A stretch of DNA of 64,000 nt from Gottschalkia acidurici 9a (GTDB taxonomy: Bacteria; Bacillota; Clostridia; Tissierellales; Gottschalkiaceae). Positions within the stretch are counted from its first letter, which is position 1. The number at the start of each line of letters is the position of its first letter. Shown here in pieces: positions 45,774 through 56,070 of this stretch. Both the position numbers and the translations under genes were made by a program. The DNA lies in the NCBI RefSeq assembly GCF_000299355.1, contig NC_018664.1:3041336-3105335 (forward strand). The letters run 5' to 3'. Below the pieces are notes generated by a model, which worked only from the letters and a program-made list of their open reading frames with translations, was not told where the DNA came from and searched no databases.

Positions 45774-45789
45774 TGTTCCACGTAAAACA
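45774..45789. promoter_or_regulatory. parS centromere site
   Basis: TGTTCCACGTAAAACA matches the ParB/Spo0J consensus TGTTNCACGTGAAACA with one change (G to A at position 11). It lies 2 bp past the parB stop, a normal place for an origin-proximal parS. Confidence 0.8.
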
Positions 45790-45790
45790 A

Positions 45791-46576
45791 TTATTTAGAT
45801 ATCAGTTCTATAATTCTATCAAGTTCCTCGTCGCTATAGTATTCTATCTCTATTTTACCTTTGTTCTTACCCTTGACTATTTGAACCTTTGTTCCAAGAC
45901 TTTCTCTAAGAGCTTGCTCTATATCTGATATTACAGGATCTATTTCTTTTAAACTATATACTTTTTCTTTTTCACAATTTAGTTCTTTAACTAATTTTTC
46001 TGTTTCTCTTACACTTAAATCTTTTTCAACTATTAATCTAGCTAGCATTACTTGTTTTTTTATATCTTTAAGTCCTAGTATTGCTCTTCCATGTCCGCTA
46101 GTTATTTCTTCATTCATTAAAAGATCTATTACTTCGCTCTCTAAATTTAAAAGTCTTATGGTATTTGCCACATATGGTCTACTTTTTCCTAATAACTTTC
46201 CTATCTTCTCTTGTGTTAATTTATGTTGATCTATAAGTTCTTTAAAAGCTAGACCTTCTTCTATAGGATTTAAATTCTCTCTTTGAATGTTTTCTACTAA
46301 AGCTATCTGCGCTACTTCTAACTCTTCTATATTCTTTACTATAGATGGTATCTTAGTTAATCCCGATACTCTAGCAGCTCTCCATCTTCTCTCCCCCGCT
46401 ATTATCTCATACCCATTTTCCTTTTGTCTAACTATTATCGGTTGAATTACACCATGGTTCTTTATGGAATCTGAGAGACTATCAATCGCTTCTTTATCAA
46501 ATTTTTTTCTTGGCTGATCTTTATTAGGACTAATCGAATAAATATCTAGATAGACTACCTCATCCTTTATATTCAT
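45791..46576 (-). CDS. parB: Chromosome partitioning protein ParB (Spo0J)
   Basis: A 261-residue ParB: N-terminal CTP-binding fold with PNKDQPRKKFDKEA, GVIQPIIVR and the GERRWRAAR motif (~61-69), VENIQREN (~93-100), a parS-reading HTH (LTQEKIGKLLGKSRPYVANTIRLL) and a C-terminal dimer domain. It loads on parS and slides as a CTP clamp. The usual clostridial order is rsmG, noc, parA, parB. Here no parA (soj) lies between noc and parB: only 135 bp containing a terminator. Confidence 0.94.
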   Translation of the reverse strand: MNIKDEVVYLDIYSISPNKDQPRKKFDKEAIDSLSDSIKNHGVIQPIIVRQKENGYEIIAGERRWRAARVSGLTKIPSIVKNIEELEVAQIALVENIQRENLNPIEEGLAFKELIDQHKLTQEKIGKLLGKSRPYVANTIRLLNLESEVIDLLMNEEITSGHGRAILGLKDIKKQVMLARLIVEKDLSVRETEKLVKELNCEKEKVYSLKEIDPVISDIEQALRESLGTKVQIVKGKNKGKIEIEYYSDEELDRIIELISK

Positions 46577-46661
46577 CTATATCACCTTTCCAATTCATGC
46601 GAATATTTTACATATATACTATTATAGAGTAATCCTAATATATTTTAAAGATAACAAAAAA

Positions 46662-46700
46662 CACTATCAATATTATTAACTTCAAAAAATACTGATAGTG
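46662..46700 (-). terminator. Terminator after noc
   Basis: Stem CACTATCA / TGATAGTG extended by AATACT pairing, followed on the minus strand by TTTTTTGTT, in the noc-parB gap. Confidence 0.75.
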
Positions 46701-46711
46701 CTTGTCCAGTT

Positions 46712-47560
46712 CTAGTTTTTAGGTATTTTTACCTTAACCTCTATAAAGTCACCCATATCTTTTTGTTCATACTCAGCTTCTACCCCACTATCTTTTATAG
46801 CTGTATATGCATTTTTAAGTGTATTTAAATATATCCTAAAGTTAATTAAGTTTTTTATTTTCTGTTTACTTTTATGTTCAGTTTCCTTTTGTTTAGTTAT
46901 ATCTTCTAATAAATCACTTATTAGGTTCTCTGTCCTTTTAACTGTTAACTCATTTTGTATTACTTTTTTTAAAACAGACTTTTGCAAGCTTTCATCAGGA
47001 AGTCTTAATAGTGCTCTAGCATGTCTTTCAGTTAGCGAATTATCTATTATATCTTTTTTTATGCTCTCAGATAATCTAAGTATTCTTAATTTGTTTGCAA
47101 TAGTAGACTGACTTTTTCCTAACTGTTCTGCTAATTCCTGCTGTGTAAATCCATGGTCATTTATTAAGTTGTAGTAACCTTCGGATTCCTCTATAAAGTT
47201 TAGGTCTTCTCTTTGTAAGTTCTCTAAAAGAGCCAACATAGCTGAATCTTTATCTTTAACATCTACTATTACTGCTGGTATACTTTCTATTTGTGCTAGT
47301 TCAGTTGCTCTTAATCTTCTTTCCCCTGCTATAAGTTCATAGTTTTGATCTGATACTTTTCTTACACTAATAGGCTGCAATATTCCAAATGTTTTTATAG
47401 ATTGACTTAATTCCTCTAGTGATCTTCTAGCAAAAACTTTTCTAGGTTGATAAGGGTTTGGTTTTATTTGTCCTATTGGAATGTAAGTTATTTCACTATT
47501 CAAGTTTCCCATTACATCAATCCTCTCCCGAAGTACTTCTTCCCCAAAAACTCTTATCAT
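46712..47560 (-). CDS. noc: Nucleoid occlusion protein Noc (ParB family)
   Basis: I place the start at ATG 47560 (MIRVFGEEVLRERID, 282 residues), with TGGAGA ~9 nt upstream; the frame extends 40 codons further but into the rsmG end. It has GQIKPNPYQPRKVFARRSLEEL, GERRLRATEL (~79), the HTH FTQQELAEQLGKSQSTIANKL, and a shorter C-terminal domain. Lying next to rsmG supports Noc rather than a second ParB. The short N-terminal MIRVFGEE helix resembles the membrane-binding N-terminus of Noc. Confidence 0.87.
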   Translation of the reverse strand: MIRVFGEEVLRERIDVMGNLNSEITYIPIGQIKPNPYQPRKVFARRSLEELSQSIKTFGILQPISVRKVSDQNYELIAGERRLRATELAQIESIPAVIVDVKDKDSAMLALLENLQREDLNFIEESEGYYNLINDHGFTQQELAEQLGKSQSTIANKLRILRLSESIKKDIIDNSLTERHARALLRLPDESLQKSVLKKVIQNELTVKRTENLISDLLEDITKQKETEHKSKQKIKNLINFRIYLNTLKNAYTAIKDSGVEAEYEQKDMGDFIEVKVKIPKN

Positions 47561-47648
47561 ATAAAATTCTCCAAAAATGTCTGTCTTCCTTCTATAAAAC
47601 TTAAAAACATTAATTTTCGTTTTACATTTTATATTGTTTTCTCGGATT

Positions 47649-48365
47649 TTATAACGGATTTTTCTTAGGTTTGCCCCCACCTCTTGGATATTTTGTCGGA
47701 GTATGGCTTATTTTTTTTATAATTAACAAATTATGTGTTATATCACTAGATGGAAGCTTAATATCTATTTTATCTTCAATTTTTCCACCTAAAAGTTTTA
47801 TAGCATTCTCTGAACCCTTTATTTCCTCTTCTACCTCTGGACCCTTCATAGCTATAAAGTAGCCTCCTACTTTTACAAAAGGAAGACAATATTCACTTAA
47901 TATATTAAGTGAAGCAACTGCTCTTGAAGTTGCTATATCAAAAGATTCTCTATATTCTTCTTTTATTCCGTACTCTTCTGCTCTTCCATGAATAGTTCTT
48001 ATATTTTCTAAACCTAACTTAGATATTACTTCATTTAAGAATATCAATCTCTTGTTTAAGCTATCAAATAGCGTAACATCAGTTCCATCTTCCATTATTT
48101 TTATTGGTACACCTGGAAATCCTCCTCCAGTTCCTATGTCTATTATACTTTTACCCTTAATTATCTTTTGAGTTTTGAATATAGTGATACTATCAAGAAA
48201 GTGTTTTATATCAACTTCTACATCATCTGTTATAGCTGTTATATTTATTTTTTCATTCCATTCTTGTAATAGTTCTTTGTATAATCTAAATTGTTCTATC
48301 TTCTTTTCATTTAACTCTATTCCTAACTCTTTACAACCACTTATAAGTGTGTCCATATTGCTCAT
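47649..48365 (-). CDS. rsmG: 16S rRNA (guanine527-N7)-methyltransferase RsmG
   Basis: A 238-residue methyltransferase (GidB): NEKINITAITDDVEVDIKHFLDS, SIDI-type SAM motif IIDIGTGGGFPGVPIKI (~69-85) and FDIATSRAVASLNILSEYCLP (~133-153). It methylates G527 of 16S rRNA. AAGGAGTG precedes ATG 48365. It ends ~90 bp before the noc start. Confidence 0.95.
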   Translation of the reverse strand: MSNMDTLISGCKELGIELNEKKIEQFRLYKELLQEWNEKINITAITDDVEVDIKHFLDSITIFKTQKIIKGKSIIDIGTGGGFPGVPIKIMEDGTDVTLFDSLNKRLIFLNEVISKLGLENIRTIHGRAEEYGIKEEYRESFDIATSRAVASLNILSEYCLPFVKVGGYFIAMKGPEVEEEIKGSENAIKLLGGKIEDKIDIKLPSSDITHNLLIIKKISHTPTKYPRGGGKPKKNPL

Positions 48366-48512
48366 TATTTCACTCCTTCGAAACTTTACATCTTTAGATT
48401 ATTTCATTATATCATAATAATTTAACATAATTAATCAAATCTAGATATATTAACTTATACTTTATACTTATTCTTTAATTTTCATTCTATAAAATATGAC
48501 TTTAAATATTAA

Positions 48513-48556
48513 AAATCATCTAGCCTTATGTACTAAACAATTTAGCTAGATGATTT
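48513..48556 (-). terminator. Terminator of the RND efflux operon
   Basis: A 12-bp perfect stem (AAATCATCTAGC / GCTAGATGATTT) with a 20-nt loop, followed on the minus strand by a T-rich tract. Confidence 0.8.
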
Positions 48557-48630
48557 ATAATAATCTTTTCTATCAAGTATTTATTAAAAAGTTGAATTCA
48601 ATGTTAGTTAAAGTAAATCTATTTTAAATT

Positions 48631-51600
48631 TTATTCCTTTGCTAAAATATTATTGTTTTTTGTCTCTTCATTCTTCTTCTCCTTACTATCAACCATACAA
48701 TATATTATTGGTACAAGTGTAAGATTAATAATCATTGATACTAGAAGTCCCATCATCATAAGTCTTGCCATCGGTACAAATAATGCATCTCCACCAAATG
48801 CAAGAGGAATTAAGCCAAGCACAGTAGTCATAGTGCTCATTAATATAGGTATAAATCTCTTTTTCCCTGCTGACTTACAGGCTTCTTCAGTTGTGGCACC
48901 ATTTTCTTTTTCATTATTTATAAATTCAATTAAAACAATCGCATTCGCTAAAACACATCCTAATAAACTCGCAATACCAATAAGAGCAAGGAAAGTTAGC
49001 TTTTCTCCTGTAAGATATAGTGCCGCAACACCTGCTGTAGCTCCAAATGGAACTGATATAAACACCATAATAGACTTCTTAATTGAATTAAACTGATAAA
49101 TAAGTATCATAAAGATCAAAAATATCGAAACTAGTGCAGAGCCTCCTATAGACTCTAGTACTTCTAAGAAATCTTTCTTCATTCCTGACTTCTCAAATCT
49201 TATACTCTCAGGGAATTCTGTTTCTTCAATCATTTTTTCAAGCTTATTCTGTATAGTAATATCACTATAACCGGAGGTAGCATAACAGCCTACTACTCTT
49301 CCTCTTTGTCCATCTAACCTGCTTATTGAACTCATCTCAGAATTAATTCCAACTTCTGAGAATTGCTGTAGATCATATTTGTTTCCTAAAATTGATGACT
49401 TTACTTTAAAGTTCTCAAGTCTTTCCTTATTATCTATATCACCTTCAAGAACCACATCATATTCCTTACCATTCTGACGATATGTTGATATATTTCTTCC
49501 AATAAGAGCTATACTAATCTCATTTTGTACTTCTGCTTTCATAAGACCAAGAGAATTAAGCTTTTTCGTATCCATATTTATATAATAATTATAGGTTGAT
49601 ATTTCTCTTCCCATATTAACGTTTTTAGTTCCCTTAATACTACTCATAAGTTCAGCTACTTTGTCTGATGCTTCATTAAGATCATCAATATCTTTACCAT
49701 ATATCTTCATCTCAATAGGCTTTGATGTTCCAGCCATGATTCCTAGCTCATCTACAACAATTCTTCCTCCAGATACCTTATCATCAAACTCTTTTTGAAG
49801 ATATTCAACTATTTCAAATGTATCTTTAAATCTTTTGCTTTTTGATAAGTCTACTCTTACAAATATATCTCCTACATTTTTGAGCTGTGATTTAGGAAGT
49901 ATTGAATAATCATATCTTGGTACACCTATTCCTACACCTGAAAGATAATATTTTTTCTCTGGCTGTTTATCAAGAATTTTCTGTATTTGATTTACAACAT
50001 CTTCAGTCTTTTTAATATCATTTTCATTATCTCCAGTTATTTCAATCGTAATAACATCCTTAAATGCCTTCGGTATAACTTGCATATCTATAAATATTAT
50101 AGAAAGTGAGCATACAATCATAATAGATACAGCTACTAATATCGCTTTCTTCTTGTTTTTAAATGCTAGCTGAAAAACTCTATCATATAATTCTGTAAGT
50201 TTTTGAGATCCACCTTTCTTTTTTTCGTTTGACTTTCTAAGGAAAAAGTATGACATAAGTGGTGTTACAAATACAGAAACTATAAACGATGAAACAAGAC
50301 AAACTATAATCACAATAGGTAAGCTAGAAATAAGTTGTTTATATGCCCCTGAAAGAGTCATCAGTGATAAAAAAGCTGAAACTGTTGTTAGCATAGATAT
50401 GAATACTGGAACAATAACATCATTTGTCCCTTTTACAACAGCACTAATTCTGTCTCCACTTTCATCATTGTCTAATCTAGTTTGTATTGAGTCACTAACC
50501 ACAATGGCATTGTCCACCATCATACCAAGTACAACAATCAGAGCTGCTAATGAAACAAATTGTATATCAATACCTATAAATTTCATAACTATAAAGTTCA
50601 TAAGTATAATCAAAGGTATTGCTATAGATACAACAATAGCATTTCTTAGATTCATTCCTATCATTAATACAACAAGTACAAGAACTATTGCCTCAATAAG
50701 ATTTATTACAAATCCATTGACAGCTTCACCTACTACATCAGGTTGAAAGTATACTTCCTCTACTTTTATATTATCCGGTAAAGTTTTCTTAAAATCATTT
50801 ATTGTATCTCGTATGGAGTCACCAAAGCTCACAACATTTATACCACTCTTAAAGTAAAGTGATATTACATTAGCATCTTTTTTATTGTACATAAATTTTG
50901 ATGAATCGTCTGGAACTTTGATTTCTACATTTGCAATATCAGATAGTTTACTAATAGCACCTGTATCTGATGATCCTATTACAATATTTTTAATTTCTTC
51001 AATGCTTTCAAATTTACCACTAGAAGTCACAGTTATAACACTATCGTCAACATCAATAGCTCCTGTTGGTATCATACTGTTTTGTGCAGAAATAACTTTT
51101 GACAATTCTGCTAGGGATAATCCTAAATTATTTAATTTATCACTATCAACCTTTATAGATACTTCTGACTCTTGTTTTCCTGAAACATCAACCTTTTTTA
51201 CTCCATCAATAATTTTTAATCTATCTTTTAATTCATCGGTTCTCTGAGCTAACTCGTCTCCTGAAACGCCTTCTCCTGATACTGCAAGTATAAGACCTGC
51301 AGTATCCATAACTTCAGTGTCCACAGATACCTTTGTAACTCCATCAGGTAAAGAAGGAGTAATATCATTTATTTTTCGGCGTAATTTATCAAAACTGTCA
51401 TCTACCTCTTCTTGACTCATATTCATATCAAGTTTTACCATAACAGCACTTACATTATTAAAAGTCTGTGATGAACAAGAATCAAAACCGTCTGACTCCA
51501 TCGCCACATCTTCAATCTTTTTGGTTACAAGCTCTTCCATATCTTCAGCAGAAGCTCCTGGATAAACAACAGTTACTGTTGCAATAGGAAGAACTACTTC

Positions 51601-51735
51601 TGGGAAGTGTTGCTTAGGTATTGATATATAAGAAAATAGGCCTCCTATAATTAACATAAACATTATTATTGTTACTAGAAGTCTTTTTTCTATAATTTTA
51701 TAAACGAAACCTTTATTTTTTTCACTATTAATCAC
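48631..51735 (-). CDS. RND-family efflux pump (AcrB/SwrC-like)
   Basis: A 1034-residue RND transporter with ~12 membrane helices and two large extracellular loops after TM1 and TM7. Features include the N-terminal RLLVTIIMFMLIIGGLFSYI, KQHFPEVVLPIATV, PGASAEDMEELVTKKIED and the TM4 proton-relay segment LAALIVVLGMMVDNAIVVSD (~390-409). Gram-positive members pump lipopeptides, drugs or lipids across one membrane. It follows its adaptor by 7 bp and probably starts at GTG 51735, though the ribosome site is tight. It splits noc/rsmG from mnmG, which are usually neighbours. Confidence 0.92.
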   Translation of the reverse strand: MINSEKNKGFVYKIIEKRLLVTIIMFMLIIGGLFSYISIPKQHFPEVVLPIATVTVVYPGASAEDMEELVTKKIEDVAMESDGFDSCSSQTFNNVSAVMVKLDMNMSQEEVDDSFDKLRRKINDITPSLPDGVTKVSVDTEVMDTAGLILAVSGEGVSGDELAQRTDELKDRLKIIDGVKKVDVSGKQESEVSIKVDSDKLNNLGLSLAELSKVISAQNSMIPTGAIDVDDSVITVTSSGKFESIEEIKNIVIGSSDTGAISKLSDIANVEIKVPDDSSKFMYNKKDANVISLYFKSGINVVSFGDSIRDTINDFKKTLPDNIKVEEVYFQPDVVGEAVNGFVINLIEAIVLVLVVLMIGMNLRNAIVVSIAIPLIILMNFIVMKFIGIDIQFVSLAALIVVLGMMVDNAIVVSDSIQTRLDNDESGDRISAVVKGTNDVIVPVFISMLTTVSAFLSLMTLSGAYKQLISSLPIVIIVCLVSSFIVSVFVTPLMSYFFLRKSNEKKKGGSQKLTELYDRVFQLAFKNKKKAILVAVSIMIVCSLSIIFIDMQVIPKAFKDVITIEITGDNENDIKKTEDVVNQIQKILDKQPEKKYYLSGVGIGVPRYDYSILPKSQLKNVGDIFVRVDLSKSKRFKDTFEIVEYLQKEFDDKVSGGRIVVDELGIMAGTSKPIEMKIYGKDIDDLNEASDKVAELMSSIKGTKNVNMGREISTYNYYINMDTKKLNSLGLMKAEVQNEISIALIGRNISTYRQNGKEYDVVLEGDIDNKERLENFKVKSSILGNKYDLQQFSEVGINSEMSSISRLDGQRGRVVGCYATSGYSDITIQNKLEKMIEETEFPESIRFEKSGMKKDFLEVLESIGGSALVSIFLIFMILIYQFNSIKKSIMVFISVPFGATAGVAALYLTGEKLTFLALIGIASLLGCVLANAIVLIEFINNEKENGATTEEACKSAGKKRFIPILMSTMTTVLGLIPLAFGGDALFVPMARLMMMGLLVSMIINLTLVPIIYCMVDSKEKKNEETKNNNILAKE

Positions 51736-51742
51736 CTTCTCT

Positions 51743-52972
51743 CTATTTTAAAATTTTAACAGTGTCATTTTCTTTAATTGTCTTTATTCCCTCTTTGATA
51801 ACAGTTGCATTACTTTCTAGTCCTATAACTCTTACATTGTTTCCTTTTATTTCTCCTAACGAAACTTGTTTTCTCTTTACTAGATTTTTTTCCCCAACGC
51901 AGTAAACATAATCTAGTCCATCAATATTAAATACACTCTCTATCGGCACAAAACTTCCATTTTCACTACCTGTAATTACCTTGACTTCTACTGTCTCACC
52001 TATTGTAAAACTATCTGAATCAAAAGTGATATCTACCGAATAAGTTCTTGTCTTCTCATCAGGATACTGTGATATGCTATCAACTTTTCCATCTACCTTA
52101 TCATTAATTTTTATAACACTATCAAGCCTTACTTTATCAATATTTTCTGTTGCAACGCCTATAGTTACTACCATCTGTTTGCTTTTTACTACTACAACAG
52201 GATATCCCCCTCCTATAATTTCTCCTTTTTTATAAGGGATCTCCATTACATATCCATCTGAATCAGCGTGAATAGTTGAATCACTTATACTCTTTTGTGT
52301 TTGACTTTGAGATATAGTTGATATATCTACATTTGCCGAAGCAGCATTTATATCACTTTCCTTAGTTTTTTTCAGGTTTTCTAAATTTTCTTTTGCAATA
52401 TTATAATTACCTAAAAGGTTCTCATACTCTGCTTGTTTAGATTTGTATTCTGCCTTTTTTGCTTCCCACTGTTTTTCAGGTACTGCACCTTCTGCATAAA
52501 GCTCTTCATATGCATCTAGACTAGATTTCATTGTATCTACAGCCACCTTTGCTGCACTAATAGAGTTCTCAAGGTTTTTTATATTTGTTTGTGCAGTTTT
52601 TATATTTGTATCATAACTTTCATTAGTCTTTTTCAAAGTATTCCTTGCAATATCAATATTATTTTCAATAATTGATGCTGAAAACTCAAGATTTGATGTA
52701 TCTAGCTTTGCTAGAATGTCTCCCTTTTTTACCTTTTGCCCTTTTTCAACATATATTTCCTCTAGCTTTCCGCCTGAGAGAAAAGCATAGTTTTTTGTTT
52801 CTTTTGCTTTGACTATCCCTAAATGTGTAATTCCTTTTAAATAGTTAGATTGTCCCACTTTAGTAACTTTCACATTTTTCTCACTATGTACGGCCTTATC
52901 TTTGGTACTACTACACCCTGTAATACTTAATGTAAGTACTGCAATTAAAGCTATTAATTTTTTATTCTTCAT
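51743..52972 (-). CDS. Efflux periplasmic-adaptor-type lipoprotein (HlyD/MFP family)
   Basis: A 409-residue membrane fusion protein. A signal peptide ends with the lipobox ITGC (~17-20). It has a barrel/lipoyl half (EEIYVEKGQKVKKGDILAKLD), a coiled-coil hairpin rich in Lys/Asn (~95-215), the second lipoyl half (HADSDGYVMEIPYKKGEIIGGG) and a beta-barrel. It is presumably lipid-anchored outside the cytoplasmic membrane and works with the RND pump encoded next. GGGAGGGG gives an excellent site before ATG 52972. Confidence 0.92.
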   Translation of the reverse strand: MKNKKLIALIAVLTLSITGCSSTKDKAVHSEKNVKVTKVGQSNYLKGITHLGIVKAKETKNYAFLSGGKLEEIYVEKGQKVKKGDILAKLDTSNLEFSASIIENNIDIARNTLKKTNESYDTNIKTAQTNIKNLENSISAAKVAVDTMKSSLDAYEELYAEGAVPEKQWEAKKAEYKSKQAEYENLLGNYNIAKENLENLKKTKESDINAASANVDISTISQSQTQKSISDSTIHADSDGYVMEIPYKKGEIIGGGYPVVVVKSKQMVVTIGVATENIDKVRLDSVIKINDKVDGKVDSISQYPDEKTRTYSVDITFDSDSFTIGETVEVKVITGSENGSFVPIESVFNIDGLDYVYCVGEKNLVKRKQVSLGEIKGNNVRVIGLESNATVIKEGIKTIKENDTVKILK

Positions 52973-53069
52973 TTAAACATCCCCTCCCCTTAATAAACAC
53001 CTTGTTACTTAAATAGTATATAGAGGTTGTTTTTCACTTTCAATGGTCATAATTCCTAAGTAAGTTACA

Positions 53070-53100
53070 TAAGCAACAACTTCTTATAAATTGTTGCTTA
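53070..53100. promoter_or_regulatory. Inverted repeat in the efflux/TetR divergent region
   Basis: A perfect 10-bp inverted repeat, TAAGCAACAA and TTGTTGCTTA, separated by 11 bp in the 219-bp gap between the efflux operon and tetR. Position and symmetry suit binding by the divergently encoded TetR regulator. Confidence 0.6.
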
Positions 53101-53191
53101 ATATTAATGTCCGAGGAAATATTTGCTTACATAGCTACTTGTATTATTTCATTAGTAACTATAAAATAATACACAAGGCGAGGTGAAAATA

Positions 53192-53794
53192 GTGAAAGAA
53201 AAAACAGATTTACGAATCATACGAAGCAAATTTATGATTAGAAAGGCATTTCTTACCCTTTTAGAAGAAAAAGGATATCATAATATTACGGTAACAGATA
53301 TATCTAAAAAATCTATGATTAATAGAAAGACCTTTTATTCTCATTATGAAACTAAAAGTGCTCTTTATAACGAAATAGTGGATGACACTCTTTCAATGCT
53401 TGAACCGTTAACATTATTAAAAAAAGGTCATGATATAAAAGACGACTTTCAAATAACTCAGGTTATTAAAATTCTTGATAATGTAAAGAAGCAGAGGCTT
53501 GTATTTAAAATACTTATGGAAGACACAACAAGTAATGATTTCTCACATAAATTAAAAGCTACTTTATCAAATATTCTAGTCAACAATATAAATATTTCTA
53601 TCACAGCTGAACAAACAGGTATACCTCTTGAATTATTGAAAAATGTGTACTCTTCGATATTTATTGAAATTATAAAGTGGTGGATATATCAAAATAATGT
53701 ATCATCATCTGATGCAGCTAATAAGATGTTCTCTATCTTTTCTAAAAATATTTTACTTATGCTTGATGTAAAAGACATCTATTCTACACATTAA
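53192..53794 (+). CDS. TetR-family transcriptional regulator
   Basis: A 200-residue regulator from GTG 53192 (GAGGTG 6 nt upstream). The N-terminal HTH is typical (IRKAFLTLLEEKGYHNITVTDISK, then MINRKTFYSHYETKSALYNEI). The C-terminal domain resembles the Gram-positive TetR_C type (EIIKWWIYQNNVSSS). Divergent from the RND pair, it most likely represses that operon until an effluxed compound binds. Confidence 0.9.
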   Translation: MKEKTDLRIIRSKFMIRKAFLTLLEEKGYHNITVTDISKKSMINRKTFYSHYETKSALYNEIVDDTLSMLEPLTLLKKGHDIKDDFQITQVIKILDNVKKQRLVFKILMEDTTSNDFSHKLKATLSNILVNNINISITAEQTGIPLELLKNVYSSIFIEIIKWWIYQNNVSSSDAANKMFSIFSKNILLMLDVKDIYSTH

Positions 53795-53837
53795 GATAAT
53801 TTCTATTTTTAAATTTTATTATATATATATAAATAAT

Positions 53838-53874
53838 AAAAAAACAGATGAATTAAAAATTCATCTGTTTTTTT
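53838..53874 (+). terminator. Terminator of tetR
   Basis: A 16-17 bp stem (AAAAAAACAGATGAAT / ATTCATCTGTTTTTTT) with a short A-rich loop, ~40 bp after the tetR stop. Confidence 0.88.
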
Positions 53875-53935
53875 ATATTATTATTTTTTCTTATTCTCAT
53901 TTATTTCTTAAATATATTAAAGCTACATCTTAAAT

Positions 53936-54127
53936 TTAGTGAATATCAATCTTTCTTCCTTTATCTTTTATAGATTCACTTCTTTTTGCACTAATAATTA
54001 AATGACTATTATTAAAATCTATATCAATATCTTCTTTTTTAATGATAGGTAAATCTGCTTCTACTAAATAACTTTCGTTCGTTTCTTTTAAATCAACTTT
54101 AAAACTTCCATTCTTAGAATTCATCAT
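53936..54127 (-). pseudogene. Truncated Hsp20 small heat-shock protein
   Basis: 63 codons match the first half of an alpha-crystallin domain (FKVDLKETNESYLVEADLP, then KKEDIDIDFNNSHLIISAKR). The N-terminal arm and the second half, including the final beta strands and IxI tail, are missing. Full clostridial Hsp20 proteins are ~140-150 residues. The open frame continues upstream to the mnmG stop without a start-proximal Hsp20 arm, so this is a deletion remnant. Confidence 0.72.
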
Positions 54128-54155
54128 TGGAAAAGATATTCTAGTATTATATATC

Positions 54156-56042
54156 TTATTTCCCTAGTCTTCTTTGTTGCTCTAAATATATTAAAAGTAC
54201 ATTTATATCTGCTGGTGAAACACCAGATATCCTAGAAGCTTGACCTACCGACTCTGGTTTTATAGCTGATAGCTTTTGTCTTGCTTCTAATCTTATTCCT
54301 TTTACGGCTTCATAATCCATGTCTGGACTTAATTTTTTACTTTCAAGTTTTTTGAACTGTTCTATTTGTTGAATTTGCTTGTCTATATATCCATCATATT
54401 TTATTTGAATTTCTACTTGCATTCTAGCTTCTCTATTTAAAGTTGGTCTATCAGTATCTAGTTTTTCTACTATATCATAGTTTAATTCCGGTCTTTTTAT
54501 TAAGTCATATAATGTTGTAGGTGTCTTTAACTCTGAGGTACCCAGTTCTTTTATAATTTCATTTATTTCCCTACTAGGATTTACTTTAAAATCTTTTAAT
54601 CGTTTTAGTTCAGACTCAACTGCTTCTTTTTTTTCTAGATACCTTTTATATCTTTCTTCAGTAACTAATCCCACTTTATATCCTTTTTCAGTAAGTCTTA
54701 AATCTGCATTATCTTGTCTTAATGTAAGTCTATATTCTGATCTAGAAGTCATCATTCTATATGGTTCATTAGTTCCTTTAGTTACTAAGTCATCTATCAG
54801 AACCCCTATATATCCTTCAGATCTATCTAGTATCATAGGGTCTTGTCCATTTAGCTTTAGAACTGCATTAATTCCAGCTACTATTCCTTGAGATGCAGCT
54901 TCCTCATATCCTGAAGTTCCATTTATTTGACCTGCAAAAAATAGATTTTCTATTCTCATAGATTCCAGTGTTCTTTTAAGTTCAGTAGGATCTATACAGT
55001 CATATTCTATAGCATATGCACTTCTCATTATTTTGACGTCCTCAAGTCCTTCAACACTTTTCATCATCTTAACAAGAACTTCTTCTGGAAGTGTAGATGA
55101 CATTCCCTGAACATACATTTCATGAGTATCTTTTCCTTCTGGCTCTAAAAATACTTGATGTCTATTTTTATCTGAGAATCTAACTATTTTATCTTCTATA
55201 GATGGGCAATATCTAGGACCTATACTATCTACATCTCCAGAATACATTGGGGATTTATGCAGGTTTTCTCTTATGATCTTATGAGTTTCCTCATTAGTGT
55301 ATGTTAAATAGCAAGATATCTGTTCTATATCTATCTTTTCAGTTAAAAATGAAAATGGTATTATCTCTTCATCTCCTGGTTGCTCTATTACCTTACTAAA
55401 ATCTACACTTTTTCTATGAATTCTAGCAGGAGTTCCAGTTTTAAACCTTCTCATTTCAAATCCTAAGCCTTTAAGACATTCTGATAATTCATTAGAAGGA
55501 TATAGTCCATTTGGTCCTCCTTCATAGTTTAAGTCTCCTACAAAAATTCTACCTTTTAAATAGGTTCCTGTACATATTATAACTGAACTAGTGTCGTATC
55601 TTGCTCCCATTCTAGTTATCACGCCTGTTACTTTTTCATCTTCAACAAGTATTTCAGTAACTTCTCCTTGTCTTAAATCAAGGTTCTCTTGATTTTCTAG
55701 TATATTTTTCATTCTAATCTGATATTCAGACTTATCTGTTTGAGTTCTTAGCGAGTGTACAGCAGGTCCTTTAGCTGTATTCAGCATTCTGCTTTGAATA
55801 GTTGTATAGTCTGTGTTTAATCCCATTTCTCCACCTAATGCGTCTACTTCTTTTACTAAGTGTCCTTTACCAGTTCCACCTATCGATGGATTGCAAGCAA
55901 GAAGTGCTATTGCATCTAAACTCATTGTTAAAATCAAAGTCTTTTTTCCCATTCTTGCAGTGGCTAGCGCTGCCTCGCATCCTGCATGTCCAGCTCCTAT
56001 AACTATTACATCATATTTACCATCATAATAACCTTTATTCAT
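54156..56042 (-). CDS. mnmG: tRNA uridine-5-carboxymethylaminomethyl modification enzyme MnmG
   Basis: A 628-residue FAD enzyme (GidA): dinucleotide-binding [22 protein letters not shown] (split here: [10 protein letters not shown] at ~15-24), [21 protein letters not shown] (~51-71), [17 protein letters not shown] (~199-207) and [19 protein letters not shown] (~369-387). With MnmE it modifies U34 of several tRNAs. Family length is standard. The order rpmH-rnpA-yidD-yidC-jag-mnmE-mnmG is classic, but a GNAT gene sits between mnmE and mnmG here. Confidence 0.97.
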   Translation of the reverse strand: MNKGYYDGKYDVIVIGAGHAGCEAALATARMGKKTLILTMSLDAIALLACNPSIGGTGKGHLVKEVDALGGEMGLNTDYTTIQSRMLNTAKGPAVHSLRTQTDKSEYQIRMKNILENQENLDLRQGEVTEILVEDEKVTGVITRMGARYDTSSVIICTGTYLKGRIFVGDLNYEGGPNGLYPSNELSECLKGLGFEMRRFKTGTPARIHRKSVDFSKVIEQPGDEEIIPFSFLTEKIDIEQISCYLTYTNEETHKIIRENLHKSPMYSGDVDSIGPRYCPSIEDKIVRFSDKNRHQVFLEPEGKDTHEMYVQGMSSTLPEEVLVKMMKSVEGLEDVKIMRSAYAIEYDCIDPTELKRTLESMRIENLFFAGQINGTSGYEEAASQGIVAGINAVLKLNGQDPMILDRSEGYIGVLIDDLVTKGTNEPYRMMTSRSEYRLTLRQDNADLRLTEKGYKVGLVTEERYKRYLEKKEAVESELKRLKDFKVNPSREINEIIKELGTSELKTPTTLYDLIKRPELNYDIVEKLDTDRPTLNREARMQVEIQIKYDGYIDKQIQQIEQFKKLESKKLSPDMDYEAVKGIRLEARQKLSAIKPESVGQASRISGVSPADINVLLIYLEQQRRLGK

Positions 56043-56070
56043 AAAGAAAATTTCTTCCTTTCTGTTTTTC

